From Pratylenchus scribneri (Eukaryota; Nematoda; Chromadorea; Rhabditida; Pratylenchidae): a stretch of 64,000 bases of DNA. Positions 1 through 9,975 of the stretch are shown here, piece by piece (the stretch's first letter is position 1; each line of letters starts with the position of its first letter). Location of the stretch: positions 1,426,001-1,490,000 of the forward strand of contig JAQSEB010000008.1 of NCBI GenBank assembly GCA_030063045.1. The letters are read 5' to 3'. The translations under genes were made by a program, and so were the position numbers. The notes beneath the pieces are model-generated. The model was not told the origin of the DNA. It did not search any database and saw only the letters and a list, made by a program, of their open reading frames with translations.

Positions 1-260
1 AATTCATAATTGCTGAGGAACCGAAAGCAAATGAATGGTTGGACATTGGGACGGTGAATTTGCAATCAACATTTGAGGTTAAATTAATTAAATTATTAAT
101 TAATTAAATGGAAATTGCAGGATGAGAAAAGGGAATGCATTTTTTGAATGGATGGATGAATGGAGAAGGGAATAAATGGAAGCAAATTAAAATGAATACA
201 AATTAATTACATTTTATTATTTTTGAACAAATTTATTAAATTCAATTAAACGAAAAAAAA

Positions 261-2933
261 TTAACAAATTGTGTAATCCCTTCCGAATGGAAGTCGAAGG
301 CAATCTTCTTCAATTTCCCCGGTTTCTTCCAATTTTTCACTGATCATTCCATATTTTTGTGCCATCAATCCATTCTCCTTTTCTCCATCATTTGTTTTTG
401 TCCATTCGACCACTTCTTTGCGTCCTTTTGCCAATTCTTTTTCCACCATTTTTCCACACATTAGCACATTTTTGAGGACATTTTCCAAATTAAAATATTT
501 ATCCAAAAGTGCATGTTCCACTCCAAAACATCCTTGCCGCACTCTTTGCACTCTTCTTGGCCTTGCCGTTGTGTCGAGGGAACAGCCAATTTGATTGATC
601 AATTCCCTTTAAAATATTCCAAAAATTAATATTCTGATTTTTACAAACATTCTGATTTCTCCCAAACATTCTGATTTCTCCCAAACATTCTGATTTCTCC
701 CAAACATTCTGATTTTCACAAACATTCTGATTTCTCCCAAACATTCTGATTTCTCCCAAACATTCTGATTTCTCCCAAACATTCTGATTTCTCCCAAACA
801 TTCTGATTTCTCCCAAACATTCTGATTTCTCCCAAACATTCTCCCAAACATTCTGATTTCTCCCAAACATTCTCCCAAACATTCTGATTTCTCACAAACA
901 TTCTGATTTCTCACAAACATTCTGATTTCTCACAAACATTCTGATTTCTCACAAACATTCTGATTTCTCACAAACATTCTGATTTCTCCCAAACATTCTG
1001 ATTTCTCACAAACATTCTGATTTCTCCCAAACATTCTGATTTCTCCCAAACATTCTGATTTCTCCCAAACATTCTGATTTCTCCCAAACATTCTGATTTC
1101 TCCCAAACATTCTCCCAAACATTCTGATTTCTCCCAAACATTCTGATTTCTCCCAAACATTCTGATTTCTCCCAAACATTCTGATTTCTCCCAAACATTC
1201 TGATTTCTCCCAAACATTCTGATTTCTCCCAAACATTCTGATTTCTCCCAAACATTCTGATTTCTCACAAACATTCTGATTTCTCCCAAACATTCTGATT
1301 TCTCCCAAACATTCTGATTTCTCCCAAACATTCTGATTTCTCCCAAACATTCTGATTTCTCCCAAACATTCTCCCAAACATTCTGATTTCTCACAAACAT
1401 TCTGATTTCTCACAAACATTCTGATTTCTCACAAACATTCTGATTTCTCCCAAACATTCTGATTTCTCACAAACATTCTGATTTCTCACAAACATTCTGA
1501 TTTCTCCCAAACATTCTGATTTCTCCCAAACATTCTCCCAAACATTCTGATTTCTCACAAACATTCTGATTTCTCCCAAACATTCTGATTTCTCACAAAC
1601 ATTCTGATTTCTCCCAAACATTCTGATTTCTCCCAAACATTCTGATTTCTCCCAAACATTCTGATTTCTCCCAAACATTCTGATTTCTCCCAAACATTCT
1701 GATTTCTCCCAAACATTCTGATTTCTCCCAAACATTCTGATTTCTCCCAAACATTCTGATTTCTCCCAAACATTCTGATTTCTCCCAAACATTCTGATTT
1801 TCACAAACATTCTGATTAATAAAAACATTCTGATTAATAAAAACATTCTGATTAATAAAAACATTCTGATTAATAAAAACATTCTGAACAAAATACACAC
1901 AATCATTAACATTTAAAAATTCATTCTTTATTATTAGCAAAAAGCATTTGTGAGAATTACTAACTAAATAAAAATAAGACTAGTTTTCTGATTGGGAAAA
2001 TCATCTTATAAGTTTACCTGAGGAATAAATCATTTTCGCCAACACTTTGAATGCGTAATTTGAATAGTGGTGGTTTGAAACGGATCAGCTGAACGCCGTA
2101 CATGATTGGATTGCTTCCGGCATTGTCCATCACACGAGGACGGGGTGCCCCTTTTCTGGCCAATTCAAATGCTTCTTCACTTTGTAAATCCACATTGGCC
2201 ATTTTGAACGCCGTCTTCTTGAAATGCATTTCAATTTTGGACAATAATTTGTTCATTCTATGTATATTCACATGATCTTTAATTTAAAATTATTTTCTTA
2301 AATGTTTTAATTTGTTTTTTTACCAAATTCAGCGCAATAATTGATTTTTCCTCTGATTGAGTTTTTGACCGTTTCTTTGCCAAATTCGCCATCCAAAATG
2401 TATTCATTCAACCATCCGCATTCCTTTATCCTTTCCAATTGGTCACAGCCATCGTTTAGACCGAATACTGATAAAAATTGATTTCAAAAGAAAAAAGATA
2501 TAAAGATAAACTTACAACAAATTCCAGAACTGGATGACTCCAAATAACTGAGCGATTCTATACGGAAATCCTCCGTTCTGAACATTTGACCAACCATCAG
2601 TGGATGCATACTAAAATTACGTAATTAGTAATTACTCATTTTCTATTAATTTATTTTTAATGTTTTTAATTGTATTTCACAAATTAACCTATAATCTATT
2701 TGACGCTTTTTGCCAACAATCATCGATGTTCCAGTGGAAGGATGGCATTCAACAATTGGCAATTCAATGACGGGCAATGGTCGATCATTTTCAAGTTGAT
2801 TGGCTTGAATGCAAATATTTTTGAGTAGATGTTTTTCCAGTGCAGAAATTGAGACATCTCTTGGTTTATAAAGGCAAATAAATCCATTTAATAATGATTG
2901 CACTTCGCGGGCACTGAAGAAATATTTTGGCAT
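261..2933 (-). CDS. TRUB2-like mitochondrial pseudouridine synthase
   Basis: The product resembles TRUB2, the mitochondrial TruB-family pseudouridine synthase that acts on RNA in mitochondrial RNA granules. The ATG is at 2933. The first exon carries a GFICLYKPRDVS segment like the TruB N-terminus. Exon 2 (about 2515-2610) has HPLMVGQMF, the position of the TRUB2 HPL motif. Later exons lie at about 2310-2470 and 2018-2271. The last exon (606-261) is recognised by similarity to the TRUB2 C-terminus (ELINQIG, RRVQRVRQG, VEHALLDKYFNLENV). Donor CTCAG|GTAAA at 2018/2017 and acceptor AAAG at 607 join in frame, giving an Arg-Glu-Leu junction. The final intron is therefore 1,411 nt and holds the 19-bp minisatellite; other introns are short. 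It is divergent from TECR at 3390. The family call is confident; exon edges are by eye. Confidence 0.82.
607..2017 (-). other. Large last intron of the TRUB2-like gene
   Basis: GT-AG intron, inferred because the exons on both sides encode contiguous TRUB2-like sequence in matching phase (AG|G codon). It is roughly 25 times longer than the neighbouring introns because it contains the minisatellite. Confidence 0.75.
636..1890. repeat. 19-bp minisatellite array
   Basis: About 60 head-to-tail copies of a 19-bp unit (AAACATTCTGATTTCTCCC on the plus strand). Two main variants differ by one base (CCCAAAC or CACAAAC). Scattered 13-bp short units lack TGATTT, for example near 840, 866, 1110, 1370 and 1527. 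The array ends at about 1803-1890 with four 18-bp units based on ACATTCTGATTAATAAAA. The whole array lies inside the last intron of the TRUB2-like gene. Because 19 is not a multiple of 3 and the minus-strand unit has no stop in any phase, all three minus-strand frames read as the same 19-residue peptide repeat. The resulting reading frames are not genes. Confidence 0.95.
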
Positions 2934-3389
2934 GATTGAAACCCGTTTTGTGAGCTGCTATTAATTAATTGATTGATTGGATTCTGAACTGAAATTCGAA
3001 ATGAGAGCAAAAAAGAGGAATTAAGAAAATTTTAAAAATGCGAAAATGGCATTTTGAATTTTAAAGAAAATGACATAATGTCCTTGTTTTTCTTTTCCTC
3101 TGCAATTAACATTATCTCTCGCCTCGCGGTCGCGGAGAAGCGGAACGACCGCCCGCCCCCACCCCGCCCCGCTCCATAAAAAATCGGAAAAATGGGGTGA
3201 AAAATGAATTGATTCGACCTTCTACTTCTAATAGTAATCACGCCATTATCTTTTGTTAATTTAAATCATTATTTCCATTTTTATATCATCAACAAAACTT
3301 TCTATCCTACTTACCATCCAATTAATCATTTATTTATGGTCAAATTCGTTCATCATTGTTTCTTTTAATTTCCAGATAAATAAAATACA
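2934..3389. promoter_or_regulatory. Shared divergent upstream region of TRUB2-like gene and TECR
   Basis: A 456-bp gap between two divergent genes. It contains an unusually GC-rich tract at about 3119-3175 (GCGGTCGCGGAG, then CGCCCGCCCCCACCCCGCCCC) in otherwise AT-rich DNA, so it is the best candidate for a shared promoter core. No gene is seen. Confidence 0.45.
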
Positions 3390-4588
3390 ATGGCAAAGGA
3401 GAATATTTCCATTGAAATTTTTAATGCCAAGTCAACTTCCAAGCCAGGAGTTATGCTCAATGAGGTTATTGATTTTCTGAAATCATTAATCTTGAATTTT
3501 TTTAGGTTTCGCCGGATGACAATGTTCACTCCTTGAAACGGAAAATTTCAGCAATAAGTAATTACATTTTAATCATTAAATAAATTTAACTCCAAATAAT
3601 TTTAGAACATCTTTCTGTCGACCGAATTTCACTTCGTCTTGAGCCTCGTGGGAAAAGCATTCCGGATGAACAATTTGTTTCGCAACTCAATTTGCCTGCT
3701 TCAAATCCACAACTTTTCTACCGTGACCTTGGGCCTCAAATTCCATGGAAGACAGTAATTATAATCTCTTATTTAAAACAAATCAATTTCTTTTTCAGGT
3801 TTTTCTGTTCGAATATGCTGGCCCCTTCTTCATTTATCCACTTTTCTATTTGCGTCCTTCATTCATCTATGGGTCTTCATCAACTTCGGTTGGATGTGGA
3901 TGTGTTGCCACAATTGCTATGATTTGTCATTCATTGCATTATGCAAAACGATTATATGAGACTCAATTTGTGCATCGCTTCTCCAATGGGACAATGCCAA
4001 TCCGAAATTTATTCAAGGTCAACCAATAATCAATACCAAAATAAATTGAATTAAATATTTTTAGAATTGTTCATATTATTGGGGATTCTCTGCATTTATT
4101 GCCTACTTCGTCAATCATCCGTTTTTCACTCCTCCAGGAAAAGTGCAAGTCTTCGTTGCACTTTGTTGCTTCATTGTCAGCGAAATTGGTTTGAACATTC
4201 ATTATTAAATATCAAAAAATAATTATTTATTTAAGGGAATTTCTCCATTCACACTCTTTTGCGCGATCTTCGTCCACCTGGCTCAAAGGAGCGGAAAATC
4301 CCCTATCCGAATTCGAATCCACTGACGGCCATGTATAATTTTGTTAGCTGTCCAAATTACACATATGAAATGGCCTCATGGATTTCATTCACCGTTTTGA
4401 CTCAATGCCTTCCAGGTTGATTTTAATCAATTATTAGTTATTCTAAATAATATTATTCAGCTGCTTTGTTCACATTGGCCGGCTTTTTGCAAATGAAGCA
4501 ATGGGCAAATGGCAAACATCGAAATTATAAGAAGGAATTCCCAAATTATCCAAAGAATCGAACACCAATTGTGCCATTTATTTGTTAG
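3390..4588 (+). CDS. Trans-2,3-enoyl-CoA reductase (TECR/TSC13 family)
   Basis: Last enzyme of the ER very-long-chain fatty acid elongation cycle; it reduces trans-2-enoyl-CoA to saturated acyl-CoA. The protein begins with a ubiquitin-like N-terminal domain (MAKENISIEIFN, SVDRISLRLEPRGKS). It continues with DLGPQIPWKTVFLFEYAGPFFIYP, which is diagnostic of TECR, several hydrophobic segments, and the C-terminal steroid 5-alpha-reductase-type domain (RPPGSKERKIPYP, YNFVSCPNYTYE, WANGKHRNYKKEFP). It ends at TAG 4588. Seven or so short introns are implied, for example after 3465, 3555 and 3753. A TTTCCAG acceptor at 3375 lies 14 bp before the ATG and is a likely spliced-leader site. It is the first gene of a co-directional six-gene cluster. 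C. elegans art-1 is the expected orthologue. Confidence 0.92.
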
Positions 4589-4834
4589 ACGCATTTATCA
4601 CTTAATCATTATTTATGTTAGGCCACCGAAATGATCACATTTGCTGCTATTTATTTAATTAGTTGAATAAAAATGTTCCAATTAATTTAATTTATGTTTA
4701 TTCACATTTTTGGTTATCAATTACCAATTGAAATTTTTATGTGAAGAATGGAATTCTGAAACGATTCTTCTGAATGAAAAATTTATTATTAAATAAAGAC
4801 GAAATTCCCAGATAAAAATCTTAAATATTTCAAA

Positions 4835-5310
4835 ATGGAAGTTGATGCGGCAAAACCTAAAGGTTTTTTGTTGAATTAAAATTAATTTAAAAATAAAATT
4901 AAGATGGCCCGAATGAATCGTTAAATTCAAGGATTTTGGCAAAACGTGGACGATGGTGGAAAAAACCCCAGTTAAACAAGTAATTGAAATAATTAAACAT
5001 TAATTCATTAAATAATTAAAGACCAACCATTGGAACAATGAAATCGACCAGATCAGCATGGGAAAAGAAGATGAAGGATAAAAGTATGAAAAATCAATTG
5101 AGAACACTTCAGGATGAAATTCGACAAAAATTATCGGAAGAAAAGTCAAAAATGTTGGAAGCAAAGAAAGAAAAGGAAGAACGGCAAAAGCAAAATGTGA
5201 AAAAGGCCGAAATTGTGCAAATCATAAAGAATCCCGCGAAGTTGAAAAGAATGAAGAAGAAACAGCTTAAAAACATTCAAAAAAGAGATATTGACGGAAT
5301 AAAGCAATAA
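4835..5310 (+). CDS. CCDC86/Cgr1-like rRNA-processing protein
   Basis: Small basic nucleolar protein of the Cgr1 family, which works in 60S ribosomal subunit maturation. The family hallmarks are STRSAWEKKMKDK followed by a long charged coiled coil and a C-terminal VQIIKNPAKLKRMKKKQLKNI block ending in KRD. The start at 4835 is inferred from three exons that join in phase. The first (MEVDAAKPK) ends at 4862. The second, beginning at about 4903, gives a GRWWKKPQLN segment like the family N-terminal motif. The third begins at about 5023 with KPTIGT. The total is about 125 residues. A TTCCCAG acceptor at 4810 may be the trans-splice site. It starts 246 bp after TECR and ends 140 bp before ATG4, so is probably co-transcribed. 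The third exon is certain; the small first exons are my inference. Confidence 0.82.
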
Positions 5311-5450
5311 AATGGAATGGATGAATGTTGTTTTATTGATAAAAGTTATTTATTTTTTCACAATTATTGATTGATAACTTTGTTTATTCAAACAAATACT
5401 TTTTATTGATACAAATTTCATTTAACCAATAATTTCCTACAGCTGGCTGA

Positions 5451-7752
5451 ATGGATTATGTTCGACCATTGTCAAAGTTTGTTTTAATTGTTTTTTAACC
5501 ATTTAATTATTAATAATATTTTAGTATGTTGGACATTTGCCTTGTATTGGAGCCGAATTTTACAAATTTAGAGGATTTGGACTGTTTCGAATCAGCCGGA
5601 CAAAAATTTGCATTTCTTCTTGGCAATGCATTCCCAACAAATAGTAACAAATTTATTTTAAAAAAAAATTCATCCTAATTGTTTCAGATATTGAAGCAAT
5701 CAAGGAATTTTCTCGCTCTCTTCTTTGGTTCACATATCGCCGAAATTGGACGTCGCCAATTGGAGGATTTGGAGGGCCCATTTCCGATCGAGGCTGGGGG
5801 TTAATTTAATTCCATCCATTCATTCAAAATTAATTATATTTTAAAGTTGTATGGTTCGTTGCGGTCAAATGTTATTAGCACAGGTTTATTTAATTTAAAT
5901 TGAATTAAAATTCACAAATAATTTCAGTGCCTTTGTTTAATCCACTTGGGCTCAAAATGGCGTTGGAATGGTCAAAACCAACAGCAGCTGGAGGATGAGA
6001 CATTAACATTTCGCTATCGAAAACTTTTACGAATGTTCCAAGACAAAAGAACCGCACAATATTCAATTCATCAAATTAGTAAATTAATTTTAATAATAAT
6101 TTAATTTAAATTATTTTATAGCCCAAATGGGCGTTTCCGAAGGAAAACAAATCTCAGAATGGCTGGGACCGAACACAATGGCCCAAGTTCTAAAGAAATT
6201 GGTCATTTATGATGATTGGTCAAATCTGGTGGTGCATGTGGCCATGGATAATGTTTTTCAATTTAATTAAATAATTAATTAAATGTAAATTTTAGGTACT
6301 AATTTCATCGGATGTTTGGATTGTGGCCACACAAAAATCACAAAATGGAATAAAAATTGAAGATGAAAATGAAGAAGAGAAGAAGCAAAATGGAATGGAT
6401 TGGGCAAGGCCATTGCTGATTTTAATTCCATTACGGCTTGGATTGACCGCCATAAATGAATGCTACAAAGAACCAATTGCGGAATATTTTAAATTGCCGG
6501 AATGCGTTGGGATCCTTGGGGGACGGCCAAATCATGCAGTGGTTGGTGAATTTCGAATTAAATTAATAAATTAAATTATTTTTTTAGTATTTTTATGGTT
6601 CAGTTGGAGACAAAGTAATCATAAAATTCAATATTTCCATAATTTGCACAATTTTAGTTACTCTATTTGGATCCGCATATTTGTCAGGAATTCAAGGATT
6701 TGGATGAATTGCCGGCAGAAAATAAAGAAATGTTTACAATTCCATCATCAACCACATCTTCTTCATCGTCGGGACAATATTTGAATAATAATCAACCACC
6801 ATCATCTTCAATTCAATCCTCAATGACAAATTCAACATCCAATAATCAAAATGAATGGACAATGGCAACAGAAGGAGGGAATATTGCTCCTCCCCTTCAA
6901 ATAAATTCATACAATAGTCCATGTTGTTCATCAAATTGTTCATTGGAAGAACATCAACAAATGGCGGCCTCATCCTCAATTCCAACTTCATCTTCCATAT
7001 CCAAACTTTCCTCCCAAAACGGCGATTGTCAATCCCAATCTTCATCTTCTTCTTCCTCAAATTTGGATGAGCCAACAGAAATGCCCATTATTGATTCATT
7101 TACGGACATTGAAGGAAAATGTGCGGATTTTTTCCCTGTTGAATGCAATTCAAATGGACAAAATGAATCGCCGCCCTCAATAATAAATCATTCTTCAAAT
7201 CAACAATCCACAAAATCCGGAACAGAAGGTTTTAATTTATAAAAGTATTGACAAGAAATATTCATTTTTCCAATTCAGAGGAATCTCCATTGACCATGAC
7301 CAATAATGCCGTCCAATTTGATGATTCAACATTTCACTGTCCATATTTACTTTCAATGGATTTTAATTCTCTCGGTTGGTTGCAAATTTATTCTCAAAAA
7401 TAATTTTTTTTATAATTTTTAGACCCTTCATTGGCACTTGGATTCCTTGTCCGAAATTCAAATGAATATGCAAATTTGGTGCAAAATCTCAAAGTAAATT
7501 AATTTTAATTTAATATTTAATTAATTAAAAATAGGAAAAAGTTTTGCACAAATCTTCGCCACCACTTTTTGAAATATTGGAAAAAAGACCAAAAGGATGG
7601 CCAGAATTCTCGCTGGAGACCACATATTTGCAAGATGATTCATTTAATATTAAAGGTAATTAACATTATTCAAAATTAATTAATTAAATTTGAATTTAGA
7701 ATATGAGGATCTTCAATATGACAGTGATGAACAATTTGAATTACTCGAATAA
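5451..7752 (+). CDS. Autophagy cysteine protease ATG4
   Basis: ATG4 cleaves the C-terminus of Atg8/LC3 precursors and delipidates Atg8-PE in autophagy. The catalytic region is clear: WFTYRRNW, GGPISDRGWG, then the active-site Cys in GCMVRCGQMLLAQ, which is split by an intron so that the Cys codon lies at about 5849. The Asp and His of the DPH motif (LYLDPHICQEF) lie near 6665-6690. Downstream come HCPYLLSMDF and the GFLVRN block. Between DPH and the C-terminal core is a Ser/Asn/Gln-rich insertion of about 170 residues (6736-7215), longer than expected in vertebrate ATG4. The C-terminus is acidic and ends DSDEQFELLE, resembling the LC3-interacting motif at the end of human ATG4B. The start at 5451 depends on a small first exon (MDYVRPLS) spliced to 5525. 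A CTACAG acceptor sits at 5441, just upstream. Confidence 0.92.
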
Positions 7753-7946
7753 ATTGCTGGAATGAATGAATGATCGGGTCGATAATATCACATTTAATAC
7801 AGATTTTTTAAACATTTTTTTTATTTTAAAATTCATATAAATTTTATTAGAGACAATTTTTATATTCATTGATTTATTGATTAATTAATTTCAAATACCA
7901 TTTGTTATTATTTTATTAAATATTTTTATTTAAATTTCTTTAGAAA

Positions 7947-9201
7947 ATGAATGCGGCTTCGTCTTCATGTTCATATTCTGGCCCAATCCCAGTTTATGAA
8001 TTTAAAGACAATAATTTTCAAGTTTTTGAAGGTTATTTTTATCAATTAAAATTTAATTAATTAATAATTTAATTTAGGTGCTGAACGATTACTCGCAGAA
8101 TTTCGAATTGTTTGTAATTCAATTTATCAAACAAAAATTGACGAAAATAATTTGACCATTTTGCCATTAATATTATTGCCGGAACAAGTGCAAATTTTGG
8201 TAGAAAATGGTAAATGACATCAGTTATGAATTATTTTATATTGTTTTTGAGGTTTTGCTGAAATTCGTTCGACCATTGGAACATCATTTGAAGGTGATCC
8301 GAATTCAATTTGTGAAAAAGAAATCAAAATTATGGTTTATTAACCCATTAATAAATATTAATGTAAAATATCCAACAGAATGATGAAAATCCAACATTTT
8401 TGCATGATTTGGCCCGGAGAATTTTAATTGGCAAAAAATTGAAAGCCAAAATGGAAGCAATGGACGCAAATAATATTGATGATGATTGTTTGGATGAACC
8501 AATTGTGAAAATGCGCAAATTGAATTGGCAAAAATATGCAAGGGAAAAACAACAAAACGAGCAAATTTTGCTGGATGAATTGGAAGTGGAAAAAACAATT
8601 GAAGAATTACGGGCGAGGGAGGCGGCAAAATCCACAAAGCAGCAAAGGCTACTCAAATATTTTGGTTTTTGTTTTTATTAAAATAAATTTGAATAAATAA
8701 ACAATTCAGGTCCACCAATCAATTATGTTCTTCTCTCTCCACCGTATTCCACATCATTCCCTCAAACATTGGAATATTCAATTAAACTCATCGTGTTTCG
8801 TGATCTTTGGAGGAAAGGTTTTCTTATTCTTCCTTATTTAATTAATTTAAATATTATTTTAGGTTTCTACTTGAGTCCGGGTATAAAATTTGGATGCGAT
8901 TATTTGGCATATGAAAAACCCCCTGGGCAAGAACATGCAAAATATATGGTTGTTTGTATGGATGCGAATAAACCATTCAAACCGTTGGATATTACTGGCA
9001 TTTCTCGAATGGTTTGGGTTTTAAACCAAAAATGATTAAATTGAATTTAAGGGAACGCAAGTGAATAAACGAATTCTGTTGGCCATTGTTAACATTGGAA
9101 CATTATTGCCTTATTATTTGGAGATGAATTGGTGGAAAGGGGATGGAATGGATGGCAATGGTGGTGGCAGAAATAAATCAATTTTAAATGCTCAAATTTG
9201 A
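7947..9201 (+). CDS. tRNA-splicing endonuclease subunit Sen34 (TSEN34)
   Basis: Catalytic subunit of the tRNA-intron endonuclease that cuts the 3' splice site of pre-tRNAs in the nucleus. The N-terminus has the Sen34-type GPIPVYEF fold and LPLILLPEQVQILVENGFAEI. A charged linker carrying a coiled coil follows (8400-8660). The C-terminal nuclease domain reads FRDLWRKGFYLSPGIKFGCDYLAYE. Candidate triad residues are Tyr in YLAYE, His in QEHAKYMVV and Lys in VNKRILLAIV, all present, so the enzyme is predicted active. TTCTTTAG|AAA ATG places a likely trans-splice site 3 bp before the start. It lies 194 bp after ATG4 and 146 bp before LSM2. The C-terminal tail (GDGMDGNGGGRNKS) is a low-complexity extension. 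Introns are short. Confidence 0.88.
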
Positions 9202-9347
9202 TACATTTTTTTTATTTTTTTAATTTGTTAATATAAATTGTGATTATCGCAAATTAATTTCATTATTTATCATTTAATGTTAAAAAAACATTAATATATT
9301 TAATATTTATTTAATGAATTCACATTTTTATAATTAATTTATTTAGA

Positions 9348-9788
9348 ATGCTCTTTTTCTCCTTTTTCAAATCGCTGGTTGGCCGTGAAGTTGTAATCGA
9401 ATTAAAAAATGATCTCAGGTAATTTCACATTTATTTCCATTTTAATTATTAATTTTTTCAGCATTTCCGGAACCCTTCATTCGGTGGATCAATATTTGAA
9501 TGTTAAATTGACGGACATTGTGGTGGCCGATGTGGAAAAGTAATTCACAAATTTAATTACAAAAAAATAATTTTTAAACAAAAAAAAGGCATCCTCATAT
9601 GATCTCAGTGAAAAATTGTTTCGTTCGGGGATCCGTAATTCGTTATGTTCATTTGCCCACGGAGGGGATTGACACGGCATTGTTGCAGGTTTTCATATTT
9701 ATTTTCGAAATGAATTAATTATTTTGTAATTTAGGAGGCTTCTCGGAAGGAAATTATGCAAAGTAGACAACAACAAACGGCAAAATAA
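9348..9788 (+). CDS. lsm-2: U6 snRNA-associated Sm-like protein LSm2
   Basis: Subunit of the LSm1-7 (mRNA decay) and LSm2-8 (U6 snRNP) rings. The protein of about 95 residues begins MLFFSFFKSLVGREVVIELK. It shows the Sm1 motif (LSISGTLHSVDQYLNVKLTD) and Sm2 motif (NCFVRGSVIRYVHLP), then ends in a short Gln/Lys tail. Nearly full-length identity to known LSm2 makes the call safe. There are three introns of 40-60 nt. ATTTAG|A ATG gives a trans-splice acceptor one base before the ATG, consistent with an internal operon gene. It sits 146 bp after TSEN34 and 187 bp before the glucosidase II beta gene. Confidence 0.95.
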
Positions 9789-9975
9789 ATAATTAAATTG
9801 AATGCGAATGAATGGATGAATTGTGGAATTGCATTTTATTTATTTTTTTATTAATTTATAAATGAATAAAGCATAAATTTGCAATATTAAACATTTAATT
9901 TGTTAATATAATATCGATTATTCATATATTTTTTACTCATTTCTCAAATTATTTCCAAATTTAATTTCATTTTAG

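Noticed and set aside
499..1940. Several long minus-strand reading frames of repeated MFGRNQNVWEKSECLGEIR
   Set aside because: They are the 19-bp minisatellite read in three frames and lie within an intron of the TRUB2-like gene.
4721..4942. Minus-strand frame of 73 residues
   Set aside because: Hydrophobic AT-rich translation overlapping the first exons of the CCDC86-like gene on the other strand; no family similarity.
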